From: Marinifilum sp. D737 | GTDB taxonomy: Bacteria; Bacteroidota; Bacteroidia; Bacteroidales; Marinifilaceae | NCBI RefSeq assembly: GCF_026672275.1 | Contig: NZ_JANQCD010000016.1 | Location: 1 to 64,000 of the forward strand | Length of the DNA: 64,000 bases | Reading direction: 5' to 3' | Shown here: in pieces, positions 52,320 through 62,114 of the stretch | Layout: each line of letters starts with the position of its first letter | How positions within the stretch are numbered: the stretch's first letter is position 1 | Made by a program: the position numbers and the translations under genes | Notes under the pieces: model-generated | What the model saw: only the letters and a program-made list of their open reading frames with translations | What the model was told of the DNA's origin: nothing | Database searches by the model: none

Positions 52320-53315
52320 ATGATCCAAACAGTTGATATCAAAGAGCTAAATGAGCGTATCCAAAGAGAAAGTTCTTTTGTGGATATGATTTCTATGGAG
52401 ATGAACAAAGTTATTGTTGGACAGAAACACCTTGTTGAAAGCCTTTTAATTGGTATGCTTTCCAATGGTCATATCCTATTGGAAGGGGTTCCAGGTTTGG
52501 CAAAAACGCTTGCCATTAATACACTTTCAACTACTATTGATGCGGACTTTAGCCGTATTCAGTTTACTCCAGACCTTTTGCCTGCCGATTTATTGGGTAC
52601 AATGATCTACAGCCAGAAGAAAGAGGAATTCGTGGTGAAAAAAGGACCTATCTTTGCCAACTTCATACTTGCCGATGAGATCAACCGTGCTCCTGCAAAA
52701 GTACAGGCTGCTTTACTGGAGGCTATGCAGGAACGTCAAATTACCATTGGCGACACTACTTATAAACTGGAAGAACCATTCTTGGTAATGGCAACTCAGA
52801 ACCCGATTGAGCAAGAAGGTACCTACCCGCTTCCTGAAGCACAGGTTGACCGTTTCATGCTTAAGGTGGTGATTAACTATCCTAAAAAAGAGGAAGAGCA
52901 ATTAATCATGCGTCAGAATCTTTTGAAAGCATTTCCTAAAGCATCACAAATCTTAAAACCAGAAGATATCATTAAAGCACGCGATGTGGTTAAGGATGTT
53001 TACATGGATGAAAAGATTGAAAAATACATTGTTGATATCATTTTCGCGACCCGTTTCCCTGCTGATTACGGATTGGAAAAATACAAAGAAATGATTGCAT
53101 TTGGTGGATCGCCTCGTGCAAGTATCTCTTTGGCATCTGCAGCAAAAGCCTATGCATTCATCAAGCGTAGAGGATATGTAATTCCTGAAGATATTCGTGC
53201 AGTGGCTCACGATGTATTGCGTCACAGAATTGGCTTGACTTACGAAGCAGAAGCGAATAATATTACCAGCGAAAATATCATTAGCGAAATTCTAAATACT
53301 GTTGAAGTACCGTAA
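52320..53315 (+). CDS. MoxR-family AAA+ ATPase
   Basis: 331 residues. Walker A GVPGLAKT (56-63), Walker B LADEINRAPAKVQAALLEAM, sensor-1 region MATQNPIEQEGTYPLPEAQVDRFMLKV and the C-terminal lid with GGSPRASISL. MoxR ATPases work as chaperones together with VWA-domain proteins; the genes for several such proteins follow directly. First gene of the operon. Confidence 0.95.
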   Translation: MIQTVDIKELNERIQRESSFVDMISMEMNKVIVGQKHLVESLLIGMLSNGHILLEGVPGLAKTLAINTLSTTIDADFSRIQFTPDLLPADLLGTMIYSQKKEEFVVKKGPIFANFILADEINRAPAKVQAALLEAMQERQITIGDTTYKLEEPFLVMATQNPIEQEGTYPLPEAQVDRFMLKVVINYPKKEEEQLIMRQNLLKAFPKASQILKPEDIIKARDVVKDVYMDEKIEKYIVDIIFATRFPADYGLEKYKEMIAFGGSPRASISLASAAKAYAFIKRRGYVIPEDIRAVAHDVLRHRIGLTYEAEANNITSENIISEILNTVEVP

Positions 53316-53421
53316 ACAATTATGAATTAATAGTTATGAATTATGAATTGAATATCATGAAGTAATTCATCACTGTTACGACTTAATTATTAATTGATAA
53401 TTATTCATTCTTAATTATTTT

Positions 53422-54294
53422 ATGGAGACTAGTGAATTATTAAAACGCGTAAGGCAAATCGAAATTAAAACCAGGGGTCTTTCCCGCAATATTTTTGCGG
53501 GTGAGTATCATTCTGCGTTTAAAGGTCGAGGAATGACTTTCGCCGAAGTTCGCGAATACCAGTATGGTGATGATATCCGAAACATCGACTGGAATGTTAC
53601 GGCGCGCTACAACAATCCATACGTTAAGCTGTTCGAAGAGGAACGTGAGCTTACCGTAATGTTGATGATTGATGTGAGTGGTAGCCGTGAGTTTGGTACC
53701 ATGTCGAAGCTGAAGAAAAATCAGATTACCGAAATTGCAGCTGTTTTGGCATTCTCTGCAATCCAAAACAACGATAAAATTGGGGTGATTTTCTTTTCGA
53801 ATACCATCGAGAAATTTATCCCTCCTAAAAAGGGGAAAACTCATATTCTGAGAATTATTCGTGAGTTAATCGATTTTAAACCTGAACACCGAAGTACCGA
53901 TATCAGCAATGCATTGCGATACCTTACCAATGCCATTAAAAAGCGTTGTACCACTTTCGTGATTTCAGATTTTATCGATGATAAGGATTATGAAAATGCT
54001 TTGACCATTGCGAACAAAAAACACGATGTGGTGGCACTTAAAATTTACGATCAACGCGAAACGGAACTTCCTTCCATTGGCTTGGTTAAAATTAAAGATG
54101 CCGAATCAGGTGAATATTCCTGGGTAGATACATCGAACAAAAAAGTTCGTGAAAAATATGCCGGGTGGTGGCGAAAGCAAGAAGAAAATACCACCGAAGT
54201 TTTTAAGCGTTCGGGAGTTGATGTGGCGAACATCAGAACCGATCAGGATTACGTTAGATCACTGATCAACCTATTCCAACGTAGAGGACATTAA
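53422..54294 (+). CDS. DUF58/VWA-like protein of the bat operon
   Basis: 290 residues, no membrane segment. KTRGLSRNIFAGEYHSAFKGRGMTFAEVREYQYGDDIRNIDWNVTARYNNPYVKLFEEERELTVMLMIDVSGS is the standard DUF58 opening, with the von Willebrand-like DVSGS motif. DUF58 proteins are the usual partners of MoxR ATPases. Gap to moxR 106 bp, gap to the next gene 17 bp. Confidence 0.94.
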   Translation: METSELLKRVRQIEIKTRGLSRNIFAGEYHSAFKGRGMTFAEVREYQYGDDIRNIDWNVTARYNNPYVKLFEEERELTVMLMIDVSGSREFGTMSKLKKNQITEIAAVLAFSAIQNNDKIGVIFFSNTIEKFIPPKKGKTHILRIIRELIDFKPEHRSTDISNALRYLTNAIKKRCTTFVISDFIDDKDYENALTIANKKHDVVALKIYDQRETELPSIGLVKIKDAESGEYSWVDTSNKKVREKYAGWWRKQEENTTEVFKRSGVDVANIRTDQDYVRSLINLFQRRGH

Positions 54295-54311
54295 TCAGGA
54301 AACTGAGAACT

Positions 54312-55334
54312 ATGGCAAATCAAATAAAAAAACATATTAACTTCCTGACAAAGGCTTTTGCTATTACCTTGGCATTTGCTTTGGTATTATTCTCTCACAA
54401 TTCGTTTGCTCAAAACGATGGAGGCATTAATTACCGAGTAAAACTAGATACCAATGTAATTGTAATTGGAGATCAGATTAATTTGCAATTATCGGTAGAG
54501 CAACCAAAGGAGCTTAAAATTGGTTTCCCTGTTTTTTCCGATAGCATTGTAAATGGAGTTGAAATTATAAAGCAAACTCCTCAGGATACAACTGCACTTG
54601 AAAATGGCGTAATTAAGGTGGATAAGAATTACACCATTACCTCATTCGATGGCGGTGTATACAAGTTAAAACCTTTCGAATTTCAGGTTTATGGCAGCGT
54701 AAATCAGATTTTACGTACCGATACTTTGTTATTGGGTGTTAAAACCATGCAAATTGATACCACAAAAGGAAATTTCGACATCGTAATGCCGATTCAAACG
54801 CCAGTATCTTTTGCTGAAATTGCTCCATGGCTATTGGGAGGATTACTTGTACTTGCACTAATTGTATTCCTAATCTGGTATTTCAGATTCCGTCAGAAAG
54901 ATGAGCCTTTATTTGCGGTATCGAAACCAATTGAACCTGCTCATGTTATTGCACTGAAGAAATTGGATGAGATCAAACAGCAGAAATTATGGCAAGGAGG
55001 AAAAGTAAAACAGTTCCACTCAGATTTAACGGATACCATTAGAACTTATCTTGATGAAAGGTATAACATGTCTACTCAAGAGTCTACTACCGATGAAATT
55101 CTTGAGGCAGTAAACTCGGTTGAAGTAAACAACAAATGGCATGTGAATCTTAGAGAGGTTCTTGAGCGCGCCGATTTGGCCAAATTCGCGAAATTCCAAC
55201 CTCTTCCTAACGAAAACGAACAAAGTTTGAAATATGCCTACCAAATTATTGAATCAACCATTTTGGTAGAAAAGGAAGAAGAGAAAAAAGAGGACGAATC
55301 GGAAGCTGATGAAAAATCTGAGTATAAAAAGTAA
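54312..55334 (+). CDS. bat-operon membrane protein, BatD-like N-terminal part
   Basis: 340 residues. Signal peptide (~1-35, ending near NSFAQ), a beta-rich exported region (~40-165), one membrane helix (~180-200, LLGGLLVLALIVFLIWYFRFR) and a cytoplasmic tail (~200-340) whose last 20 residues are almost all charged (KEEEKKEDESEADEKSEYKK). The tail part (HVIALKKLDEIKQQKLWQGGKVKQFHSDLTDTIRTYLDERY) matches a protein type common between DUF58 and batA in Bacteroidota. Probably an envelope scaffold of the complex; its function is not established. Confidence 0.85.
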   Translation: MANQIKKHINFLTKAFAITLAFALVLFSHNSFAQNDGGINYRVKLDTNVIVIGDQINLQLSVEQPKELKIGFPVFSDSIVNGVEIIKQTPQDTTALENGVIKVDKNYTITSFDGGVYKLKPFEFQVYGSVNQILRTDTLLLGVKTMQIDTTKGNFDIVMPIQTPVSFAEIAPWLLGGLLVLALIVFLIWYFRFRQKDEPLFAVSKPIEPAHVIALKKLDEIKQQKLWQGGKVKQFHSDLTDTIRTYLDERYNMSTQESTTDEILEAVNSVEVNNKWHVNLREVLERADLAKFAKFQPLPNENEQSLKYAYQIIESTILVEKEEEKKEDESEADEKSEYKK

Positions 55335-55352
55335 ACATTGAAACAATAGACT

Positions 55353-56345
55353 ATGAGTTCTATAGAATTTGCAAATCCGGAATATTTCTACCTTTTGTTG
55401 CTTCTGGTACCAATTATCCTTTGGTACATTCTGAAGGACAAAAATGCACATGCAAGTATTCAGGTTTCAACTGTAAAAAGTTTTAATGCTGCGCCAAAAA
55501 CTTACAAATACTATCTGCGTCATGCGCTGATTGTATTTCGTGTTTTGGCAATAGCATTTATCGTTATAGCACTGGCTCGTCCGCAGTCAAGCAACAAATT
55601 TCAGGATACCATTACCGAAGGGATCGACATTGTAATGTCTTTGGATATTTCGAGTAGTATGTTGGCTCGCGATTTTGAGCCAGACCGTTTGGAAGCTGCC
55701 AAAGATGTAGCAACACAATTTATTACAGGTCGCCCTGAGGACAAAATTGGTTTGGTAATATTTAGTGGGGAAAGTTTTACGCAATGTCCGCTAACTACCG
55801 ACCATGCTGTATTGATTAATCTGTTCAAGGATATCCACAGTGGTATGATTGAAGATGGTACCGCCATTGGTTTGGGTTTGGCAAACGCAGTGAACCGATT
55901 GAAAGACAGTGAAGCGAAATCGAGGGTGGTAATTCTACTTACCGATGGTGATAACAACCGTGGTGAAATTGCACCTTTAACCGCTGCAGAGCTGGCCAAA
56001 TCGTTTGGCATTCGCGTGTACACAATCGGGATAGGAACCAGAGGAACGGCTCCCTACCCTGTGCAAACTGCTTTTGGTATCAGCATGAGAAACATGCCGG
56101 TTAAGTTTGATGAATCTGTACTGAAAGAAATTGCTGAAATGACTGGTGGCCAATATTTCCGTGCAACTGACAACAACAAGCTAAAGGCGATTTATGCTGA
56201 AATTGATAAGCTTGAGAAAAGTAAAATTGAAGTAAAACAATACAGCACCAAAAGTGAAGAGTTCTTAATTTTTGCAATGCTTGCCGCATTGTTTTTGCTA
56301 TTGGAGATTGCATTACGCAATTCAATTTTAAGGAACATTCCTTAA
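55353..56345 (+). CDS. batA: BatA-type VWA-domain membrane protein
   Basis: 330 residues. Two N-terminal membrane helices (~11-27 and ~57-76), a VWA domain from ~90 with the MIDAS motif DISSSM (98-103), then TDGDNNRGEIAPL, and a C-terminal membrane helix (~306-325). This helix-helix-VWA-helix plan is that of BatA/BatB of Bacteroides, where the bat genes were linked to aerotolerance. 18 bp from the preceding gene. Confidence 0.93.
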   Translation: MSSIEFANPEYFYLLLLLVPIILWYILKDKNAHASIQVSTVKSFNAAPKTYKYYLRHALIVFRVLAIAFIVIALARPQSSNKFQDTITEGIDIVMSLDISSSMLARDFEPDRLEAAKDVATQFITGRPEDKIGLVIFSGESFTQCPLTTDHAVLINLFKDIHSGMIEDGTAIGLGLANAVNRLKDSEAKSRVVILLTDGDNNRGEIAPLTAAELAKSFGIRVYTIGIGTRGTAPYPVQTAFGISMRNMPVKFDESVLKEIAEMTGGQYFRATDNNKLKAIYAEIDKLEKSKIEVKQYSTKSEEFLIFAMLAALFLLLEIALRNSILRNIP

Positions 56346-56380
56346 TTGTAATTTTTTGATAAACCGAAAATCATTGACAA

Positions 56381-57418
56381 ATGGATCAGTTTCGTTTCGA
56401 TCATCCTGAATTTCTATACTTATTCGTACTCATACCAATATTGGTGGTGTTGTACTGGGTAAGCCATGTAATTAAGAAAAAAGCTTTGCAAAAATTTGGT
56501 GAGATGAACATCATCTCTCACTTGATGCCTTATGCTTCATTCACCAGACCTGTATATAAATTTTCAATTTTGATATTGGCTTTAAGCTTTATCATTATTG
56601 GTGTAGCAGGTCCACAATTTGGATCAAAGCTTCAGAAGATAAAAAGAAAAGGTGTTGAGGTAATCATTGCATTGGATGTTTCCAACTCGATGATGGCACA
56701 AGACATTCAGCCAAACCGTTTGGAACGTGCCAAACGTGCCATTTCGAAAATGGTTGACAAGCTAAACAACGATAAAGTTGGACTGATTGTTTTTGCAGGC
56801 GAAGCCTATACTCAATTGCCAATTACAACGGATTATGCTTCGGCAAAACTGTTCTTGTCTTCCATTAGTACCGATATTGTTCCTATACAGGGAACCGCCA
56901 TTGGTTCTGCCATCGAATTGGCAACAAGAAGTTTTACACCAGATAGCGAAGCCAGCAAAGCCATTATTGTAATTACCGATGGTGAAAACCACGAAGATGA
57001 TGCAGTACAGGCAGCTAATATGGCTAAGGAAATGGGAATTGCAGTTCATACCATTGCCATGGGATCGCCCGAAGGGGCACCTATTCCTGTAAGAGCTGGT
57101 TCCAGTGATTTTAGACGTGACGACGAAGGCAACATTGTGATTTCGAAACTGGATCAGCAAATGGTGGAGGAAATTGCAACCGCCGGAGGTGGAAAAGCAG
57201 TAATTGCCAATAACACAACCACGGGTTTAAACGTTCTATTTAAAGAAATCAATAAAATGGATAAAACAGAATTGGAAGCCAGAGTATATACTGCCTACGA
57301 CGAAAAGTTTCAGATATTCCTGGCAATCGGTTTGTTACTTTTGTTCATTGAATTCCTTGTTTTGGAACGTAAGAACCGTCATTTAAAAGACATTAATTTA
57401 TTTAATCCATCAAAGTAG
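56381..57418 (+). CDS. batB: BatB-type VWA-domain membrane protein
   Basis: 345 residues, a paralogue of the upstream BatA with the same layout: two N-terminal helices, the MIDAS motif DVSNSM (99-104), ITDGENHEDDA in the middle and a C-terminal helix (~317-335). BatA and BatB are expected to work as a pair and to bind a metal ion through the MIDAS site. Confidence 0.93.
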   Translation: MDQFRFDHPEFLYLFVLIPILVVLYWVSHVIKKKALQKFGEMNIISHLMPYASFTRPVYKFSILILALSFIIIGVAGPQFGSKLQKIKRKGVEVIIALDVSNSMMAQDIQPNRLERAKRAISKMVDKLNNDKVGLIVFAGEAYTQLPITTDYASAKLFLSSISTDIVPIQGTAIGSAIELATRSFTPDSEASKAIIVITDGENHEDDAVQAANMAKEMGIAVHTIAMGSPEGAPIPVRAGSSDFRRDDEGNIVISKLDQQMVEEIATAGGGKAVIANNTTTGLNVLFKEINKMDKTELEARVYTAYDEKFQIFLAIGLLLLFIEFLVLERKNRHLKDINLFNPSK

Positions 57419-57438
57419 AACGATACAAATCCTCACTT

Positions 57439-58233
57439 ATGAAAAAAGTATTATTGATATTCATTAGCTTGATTTGTCTTCTAAGTATGGAGGCAGTAGC
57501 CCAAAAGGAAAGAAAGTTTATTCGCTCGGGGAATGAACTTTTTGAGGGAGAGAAATTTGAGAATTCGGAAGTGGAATACCGTAAAGCTTTGGGTAAGAAA
57601 ATCAATTCTTACGAGGCCGGATTCAACCTGGGTGATGCATTGTACAAGCAAAAAAAATACGAAGAAGCTTTAAAACAATTCCAAACTTTGGCTGTTAACG
57701 AAAAGAATCCTGAGAAGCTTGGTCACTTGTTTCACAATATGGGAAACACACTTTTGGAAAGTAAAAAGATTGATGAAAGTATAGAAGCTTATAAGCAATC
57801 CTTGCGTTACAATCCAAATTCCCAGGAAACCAAATACAACCTGGAATATGCTCGCCAAATGAAAAAGAAACAGGAAGAAGAGCAGAAAAAACAAGATCAG
57901 AACAAAGATCAAAATAAAGATCAGAAGGATCAGGATAAAAAAGACCAGGACAAGAAGGATCAAGATAAAAAGGACCAGGATAAGAAAGATCAAGACAAAA
58001 AAGATCAGGATAAAAAGGATCAGGACAAGAATAAAGATCAACAAAATAAGGACAAGCAAGACAAAGGAGATAAGGATAAGCAACAGCAGCAACAACCTAA
58101 AATCTCGAAAGAAGATGCTAAACGACTGCTAGAGGCTTTGGAGAACGACGAGAAGAAAGTTCAGGAGAAAGTTCAAAAAGCCAAGGCCAAAGCCATGAAA
58201 GCGAAAAAGACAAAAATTAAAAAGGATTGGTAG
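57439..58233 (+). CDS. batC: BatC-type TPR protein with a KDQDK repeat tail
   Basis: 264 residues. Signal peptide (~1-21), TPR units (~25-140; YEAGFNLGDALYKQKKYEEALKQFQ, LFHNMGNTLLESKKIDESIEAYKQSL), then a highly charged region. Residues 163-197 are seven exact KDQDK pentapeptides, extended by further K/D/Q/N sequence to ~217. The C-terminal 40 residues are Lys/Ala helical. The repeat is encoded by 15-bp units and could vary in number. 20 bp from batB. Confidence 0.93.
   Translation: MKKVLLIFISLICLLSMEAVAQKERKFIRSGNELFEGEKFENSEVEYRKALGKKINSYEAGFNLGDALYKQKKYEEALKQFQTLAVNEKNPEKLGHLFHNMGNTLLESKKIDESIEAYKQSLRYNPNSQETKYNLEYARQMKKKQEEEQKKQDQNKDQNKDQKDQDKKDQDKKDQDKKDQDKKDQDKKDQDKKDQDKNKDQQNKDKQDKGDKDKQQQQQPKISKEDAKRLLEALENDEKKVQEKVQKAKAKAMKAKKTKIKKDW
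57925..58029 (+). repeat. coding 15-bp repeat (KDQDK x7) in batC
   Basis: Seven 15-bp units encode KDQDK. Synonymous third-base changes between units show the array is not freshly expanded, although the protein repeat is exact. Confidence 0.95.
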
Positions 58234-58424
58234 TTTGCAGTACTTAAAATACTTATGAGTGACTTAAGTACTTAAGGTCAAAAGTTGTACCTCCCGTCTT
58301 GATACTTGTTACTTTATTTAAACTTGATCAAACTAAAAATACTGATGATTATTAAGTACATTTGTACGAGATTTTTTATCAGGAAAAAACAAAAAGAACA
58401 CATCTGAAAAACAGAACATTACGG

Positions 58425-60230
58425 ATGAAGAAAATATTTTTCTTACTATTAGCAACATTATTCATTACTTCTGCCTCGTTTGCAGAAGAAGTTAAATTTA
58501 CAGCTGCAGGACCTCGTGTGGTAGAAGTGGGCGAACAATTTCGATTGGTTTATACGGTAAACGAAAAAGCCAAGGACATTCAGTTGCCTTCTTTATCAGG
58601 TTTTAGAGTATTGATGGGACCTTCTACTTCCCGCAATTCCAGCTCTCAGTACATCAATGGAAAATGGAGTTCGTCAACTACCTATACCTACACATATGTA
58701 TTATTGGCTGAAAAAGAAGGTAAATTCACAGTAAATCCAGCTAAAATTAAGGTAAAAGGCTATGAGTTCAACTCCAATTCGGTGAGCATAGAAGTAGTTA
58801 AAGCCAACGAAAAACCACAAAAAAATCAAGGTAATCAAGCTGTACAGGCATCAGCCAATAAAATCACTCAAGCCAATTTGTTTGTAAAGGTTGATGTTGA
58901 TCGAAAAAGTGTGTACATGGGCGAGCATGTTGTGGCTACCATTAAAGTTTACACTCGTTTAAACATTGCAGGATTTGGTGATTCAAAATTTCCTTCGTTC
59001 AACGGATTTTTGAGTCAGGAAATTCCAACTCCGGGACAAATTTCTCTGCAAAGAGAAAATGTGAATGGTACCATTTACAATACCGGTGTAATCCGTAAAT
59101 TGATTCTGTTCCCTCAGCATACCGGGAAAATTACCATTGATCCGTTTGAATTGGAATGTATCATTCGTCAACGCAGATCAAGTGGTAACAGAGGATTCTT
59201 TGATGATTTCTTCGATAACTATCAAGACATTCGTGTTCCAAGAAAAAGTAAACCTGTTACCATTCGTGTGAAAGAGTTTCCTGCTAGCAAACCAGCAAGT
59301 TTTGATGGTGCAGTTGGTAGCTTTAGAATGTCAGCAAATGTTGATAAAGATTCTCTTAAAGCAAATGAAGCGATTACTTTAAAAGTAAAAATTTCGGGAA
59401 ATGGGAACCTAAAACTAATTAACCCACCAGAATTTGACTTCCCAGCAGACTTTGAGGTTTATGATCCTAAAACCAACCAGGATTTAAAAAGCACTGCAAA
59501 AGGAATGACAGGTTCAACTACCTTTGAATATTTGATCATACCTCGTCATGCCGGTGATTATGAAATTCCACCGGTTGACTTTAGTTTCTTTGATCCAAAA
59601 GCTGGTATTTACCGTACCCGATCAACTCCTAAATTCAATATAAAAGTTGGAAAAGGTAGTGGCGATGCAAGCAGTGCTGTTATCAGCTCGTTCTCGAAAG
59701 AAGATGTGAAGTTTATTGGCAAAGACATTCGTTTTATCAAAACCAACGAGTTTACACCAAGATTGAAAGGTCAGGTATTCTTTGGTACCACCAATTTCTA
59801 TCTTGCCTACTTGATACCATTTTTGGTATTCATTCTTGCTTTTGTTTTCAACAGAAAACGAATTAAAGAGAATGCAGACCTTACTCGTGTTAAAAACAAA
59901 CGTGCCAACCGCGTTGCCATGAAGCGATTAAAAGCAGCTTCGGCAAGTTTAAAAGCGCAGAAGAAAGAAGAATTCTACGATGAAATATTAAAAGCTCTTT
60001 GGGGTTATACTTCCGATAAGTTAAACCTACCCCTGGCTGATTTGAACAAGGAAAACATTACTGACATTCTACAAGGAAAAAATGTAGAAGAAGAACTGAT
60101 TCAAGACTTCCTGAATATTTTGGATACTTGTGAGTTTGCACGCTACGCTCCTTCTTCAGGATCATCAGAGATGGATGAATTGTACAAGAAAACAATGGAG
60201 ACAATTACCAAATTAGAAAAGAGCATCTAG
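58425..60230 (+). CDS. batD: BatD-type membrane protein
   Basis: 601 residues from the ATG at 58425; an in-frame TTG 21 codons upstream is less likely because a normal signal peptide begins at 58425 (KKIFFLLLATLFITSASFA). A large exported beta-rich region (~25-440) follows, then one membrane helix (~465-485, FYLAYLIPFLVFILAFVFN) and a cytoplasmic C-terminal helical part. This is the BatD plan. The 191-bp gap after batC is the largest in the second half of the operon and could hold a minor promoter. Confidence 0.92.
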   Translation: MKKIFFLLLATLFITSASFAEEVKFTAAGPRVVEVGEQFRLVYTVNEKAKDIQLPSLSGFRVLMGPSTSRNSSSQYINGKWSSSTTYTYTYVLLAEKEGKFTVNPAKIKVKGYEFNSNSVSIEVVKANEKPQKNQGNQAVQASANKITQANLFVKVDVDRKSVYMGEHVVATIKVYTRLNIAGFGDSKFPSFNGFLSQEIPTPGQISLQRENVNGTIYNTGVIRKLILFPQHTGKITIDPFELECIIRQRRSSGNRGFFDDFFDNYQDIRVPRKSKPVTIRVKEFPASKPASFDGAVGSFRMSANVDKDSLKANEAITLKVKISGNGNLKLINPPEFDFPADFEVYDPKTNQDLKSTAKGMTGSTTFEYLIIPRHAGDYEIPPVDFSFFDPKAGIYRTRSTPKFNIKVGKGSGDASSAVISSFSKEDVKFIGKDIRFIKTNEFTPRLKGQVFFGTTNFYLAYLIPFLVFILAFVFNRKRIKENADLTRVKNKRANRVAMKRLKAASASLKAQKKEEFYDEILKALWGYTSDKLNLPLADLNKENITDILQGKNVEEELIQDFLNILDTCEFARYAPSSGSSEMDELYKKTMETITKLEKSI

Positions 60231-60245
60231 TAAAATCGAATAGAA

Positions 60246-60995
60246 ATGAAGAAATTATTATATATCCTTATTGCACTACTTTTTGTGTCTGCTGCTCAGG
60301 CACAGGATACTCCTATTCGTGAAGCAAACGATTTTTACCAAAAAGGAGAATACGAAAAGGCAATTAAATCATACGAGTTTGTATTGGAAACCCATATAGA
60401 AGCTGCTGAGATTTACTTTAATCTTGCCAATTCATATTACAAGACAGGACAAATCGCTCCAGCAATTTTAAACTACGAAAGAGCCAAACTTCTTGCTCCT
60501 CAAGACAAAGATGTGGAGTACAATTTAAAAATGGCTCAGGCTCATGTTCTAGACAAGCTGGAAGTATTACCAGAATTATTCATTAAACGATGGTTTTCAG
60601 GAATCAGAAATGCCTTCTCCGCAGATTTATGGTCGTACCTGTCCATCGGATTGTTCTTTTTGTGTTTGCTGTTTGCATGTTTCTACTTGTACAGCAACAA
60701 GGTTGGTTTAAAAAAGTTAGGTTTCTTTTTCGCAGGAATCAGTTTAGTACTAAGCATTGTTAGTTACTCTTTTGCATCGACCCGAACCGATGAAATTACC
60801 AATCGTGAGTATGCAATTGTTTTTAGCCCTAGCGTTACCATTAAAGGTTCGCCAGATGCGAGTGGTACCGAGCTGTTTCTTTTACACGAAGGAACCAAAG
60901 TAAAAGTGATTGATCAATTGGGAGATTGGAGAAACATTCAGTTGAGCGATGGAAACGAAGGCTGGCTAAAAAAAGAAAACATTGAAATGATTTAA
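60246..60995 (+). CDS. batE: BatE-type TPR and SH3-like protein
   Basis: 249 residues. Signal peptide (~1-19), TPR units (~25-100; REANDFYQKGEYEKAIKSYEFVL, AEIYFNLANSYYKTGQIAPAILNYERA), two membrane helices (~133-153 and ~160-178), and a bacterial SH3-like domain (~190-249; SVTIKGSPDASGTELFLLHEGTKVKVIDQLGDWRNIQLSDGNEGWL). The SH3 part may touch peptidoglycan. Last gene of the operon; a strong terminator follows. Confidence 0.92.
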   Translation: MKKLLYILIALLFVSAAQAQDTPIREANDFYQKGEYEKAIKSYEFVLETHIEAAEIYFNLANSYYKTGQIAPAILNYERAKLLAPQDKDVEYNLKMAQAHVLDKLEVLPELFIKRWFSGIRNAFSADLWSYLSIGLFFLCLLFACFYLYSNKVGLKKLGFFFAGISLVLSIVSYSFASTRTDEITNREYAIVFSPSVTIKGSPDASGTELFLLHEGTKVKVIDQLGDWRNIQLSDGNEGWLKKENIEMI

Positions 60996-61019
60996 AATTT
61001 CTTTCAATTTATAAGATAT

Positions 61020-61048
61020 GCTGCTAGTTTTACTAGCAGCTTTTTTTA
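61020..61048 (+). terminator. Rho-independent terminator of the bat operon
   Basis: GCTGCTAGT-TTT-ACTAGCAGC, a perfect 9-bp stem followed by seven T. It stops 20 bp before the next gene, so that gene needs its own promoter or readthrough. Confidence 0.92.
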
Positions 61049-61067
61049 TGCATCAATAAAGAAGAAA

Positions 61068-61946
61068 ATGAGATATACAATACAAAATGATCAACTAAAA
61101 GTAAGCGTTCTTGAAAAAGGTGCTGAACTGTGCAGTATACAATCCATTGAAAATGAAACTGAATATATTTGGCAGGCAAACCCTGATATTTGGGGAAGCC
61201 ACGCTCCCAACCTATTTCCTATTATCGGATGCCTTAAAGAAAATGCATTTATTCATGAAGGAAAAGAATATGCCATGCCCAAACATGGTTTTATTCGCAA
61301 CAATACAGATGTAAAACTATTTGAAAAAAGCGAAGACCGCCTGACTTTCATTCTATCTTCGAATGAGAATACACGCAAAGTTTATCCTTTCGAATTTGAG
61401 TTCAAGATTCACTTCATTCTTGAATCAAACCAATTGAATGTCGTTCATGAGATTACCAATACCGGAAACAATGAAATGTTGTTCAACCTGGGAGGCCATC
61501 CAGCCTTTAATTGTCAATTAAAAGATGGTGAAGAGTACAGCGATTATTATTTGGAGTTTGAGCAAAATGAGACTTTAAACACCTGGAATTTGGCCGAAGG
61601 TGGTTTAATTGGATCAGAAGGGAAACAAATCTTAAACAATTCAAACGCTATCGATCTTCATCCGGAGATTTTTGCCAAGGATGCCTTAATATTGAAAAAC
61701 CTAAAATCTTCAGCAGTAAGCTTAAAGTGCAAGAAATCTAATTTTGAATTGAAAGTTCGCTTTGATGATTTTCCATATTTGGGACTTTGGGCAAAGCCAC
61801 ATGCTCCATATGTGTGTATAGAGCCTTGGATAGGAATTGCTGACAGTGCCAATACCAACAGAGATTTTTCAAGTAAGGAGTTGTTACAGCAATTAGAACC
61901 GGAAAAGAAATTCACAGCAGAATATTCTATCGAGATAAATGAGTAA
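61068..61946 (+). CDS. aldose 1-epimerase-family protein (LacX/YihR-like)
   Basis: 292 residues, galactose-mutarotase-like fold. QANPDIWGSHAPNLFPIIGCLKE, YAMPKHGFIRN, FNLGGHPAFNCQL and WAKPHAPYVCIEPWIGIADS carry the conserved active-site His and Glu residues of the family. It probably interconverts anomers of a sugar or sugar phosphate; the true substrate is unknown. Confidence 0.9.
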   Translation: MRYTIQNDQLKVSVLEKGAELCSIQSIENETEYIWQANPDIWGSHAPNLFPIIGCLKENAFIHEGKEYAMPKHGFIRNNTDVKLFEKSEDRLTFILSSNENTRKVYPFEFEFKIHFILESNQLNVVHEITNTGNNEMLFNLGGHPAFNCQLKDGEEYSDYYLEFEQNETLNTWNLAEGGLIGSEGKQILNNSNAIDLHPEIFAKDALILKNLKSSAVSLKCKKSNFELKVRFDDFPYLGLWAKPHAPYVCIEPWIGIADSANTNRDFSSKELLQQLEPEKKFTAEYSIEINE

Positions 61947-62033
61947 TACCGATTATTAATTCGTATAAGCCATTAATGCGCTTCACTTCTAATGCCTAAC
62001 AAATTATATATCGGCATTATACCTAAACTACTG

Positions 62034-62060
62034 GAGAGCTTAAAATAGCTCTCTATTTTT
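62034..62060 (+). terminator. terminator after the aldose-epimerase-like gene
   Basis: GAGAGCT-TAAAAT-AGCTCTC stem followed by TATTTTTTAT. Confidence 0.8.
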
Positions 62061-62079
62061 TATAAATGGTATAAAATAA

Positions 62080-62114
62080 AACGGCAGTTCACAATTGAAC
62101 TGCCGTTATTTTTA
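62080..62114. terminator. second strong hairpin
   Basis: Perfect 12-bp stem AACGGCAGTTCA / TGAACTGCCGTT with a CAAT loop and a T-rich tail. The A-rich 5' flank lets it function in both directions. Confidence 0.8.

Noticed and set aside
57670-58095. Minus-strand 141-codon hydrophobic frame that looks like a membrane protein
   Set aside because: It is the complement of the Lys/Asp/Gln repeat of batC; the Leu/Ile/Val content is a codon artefact.
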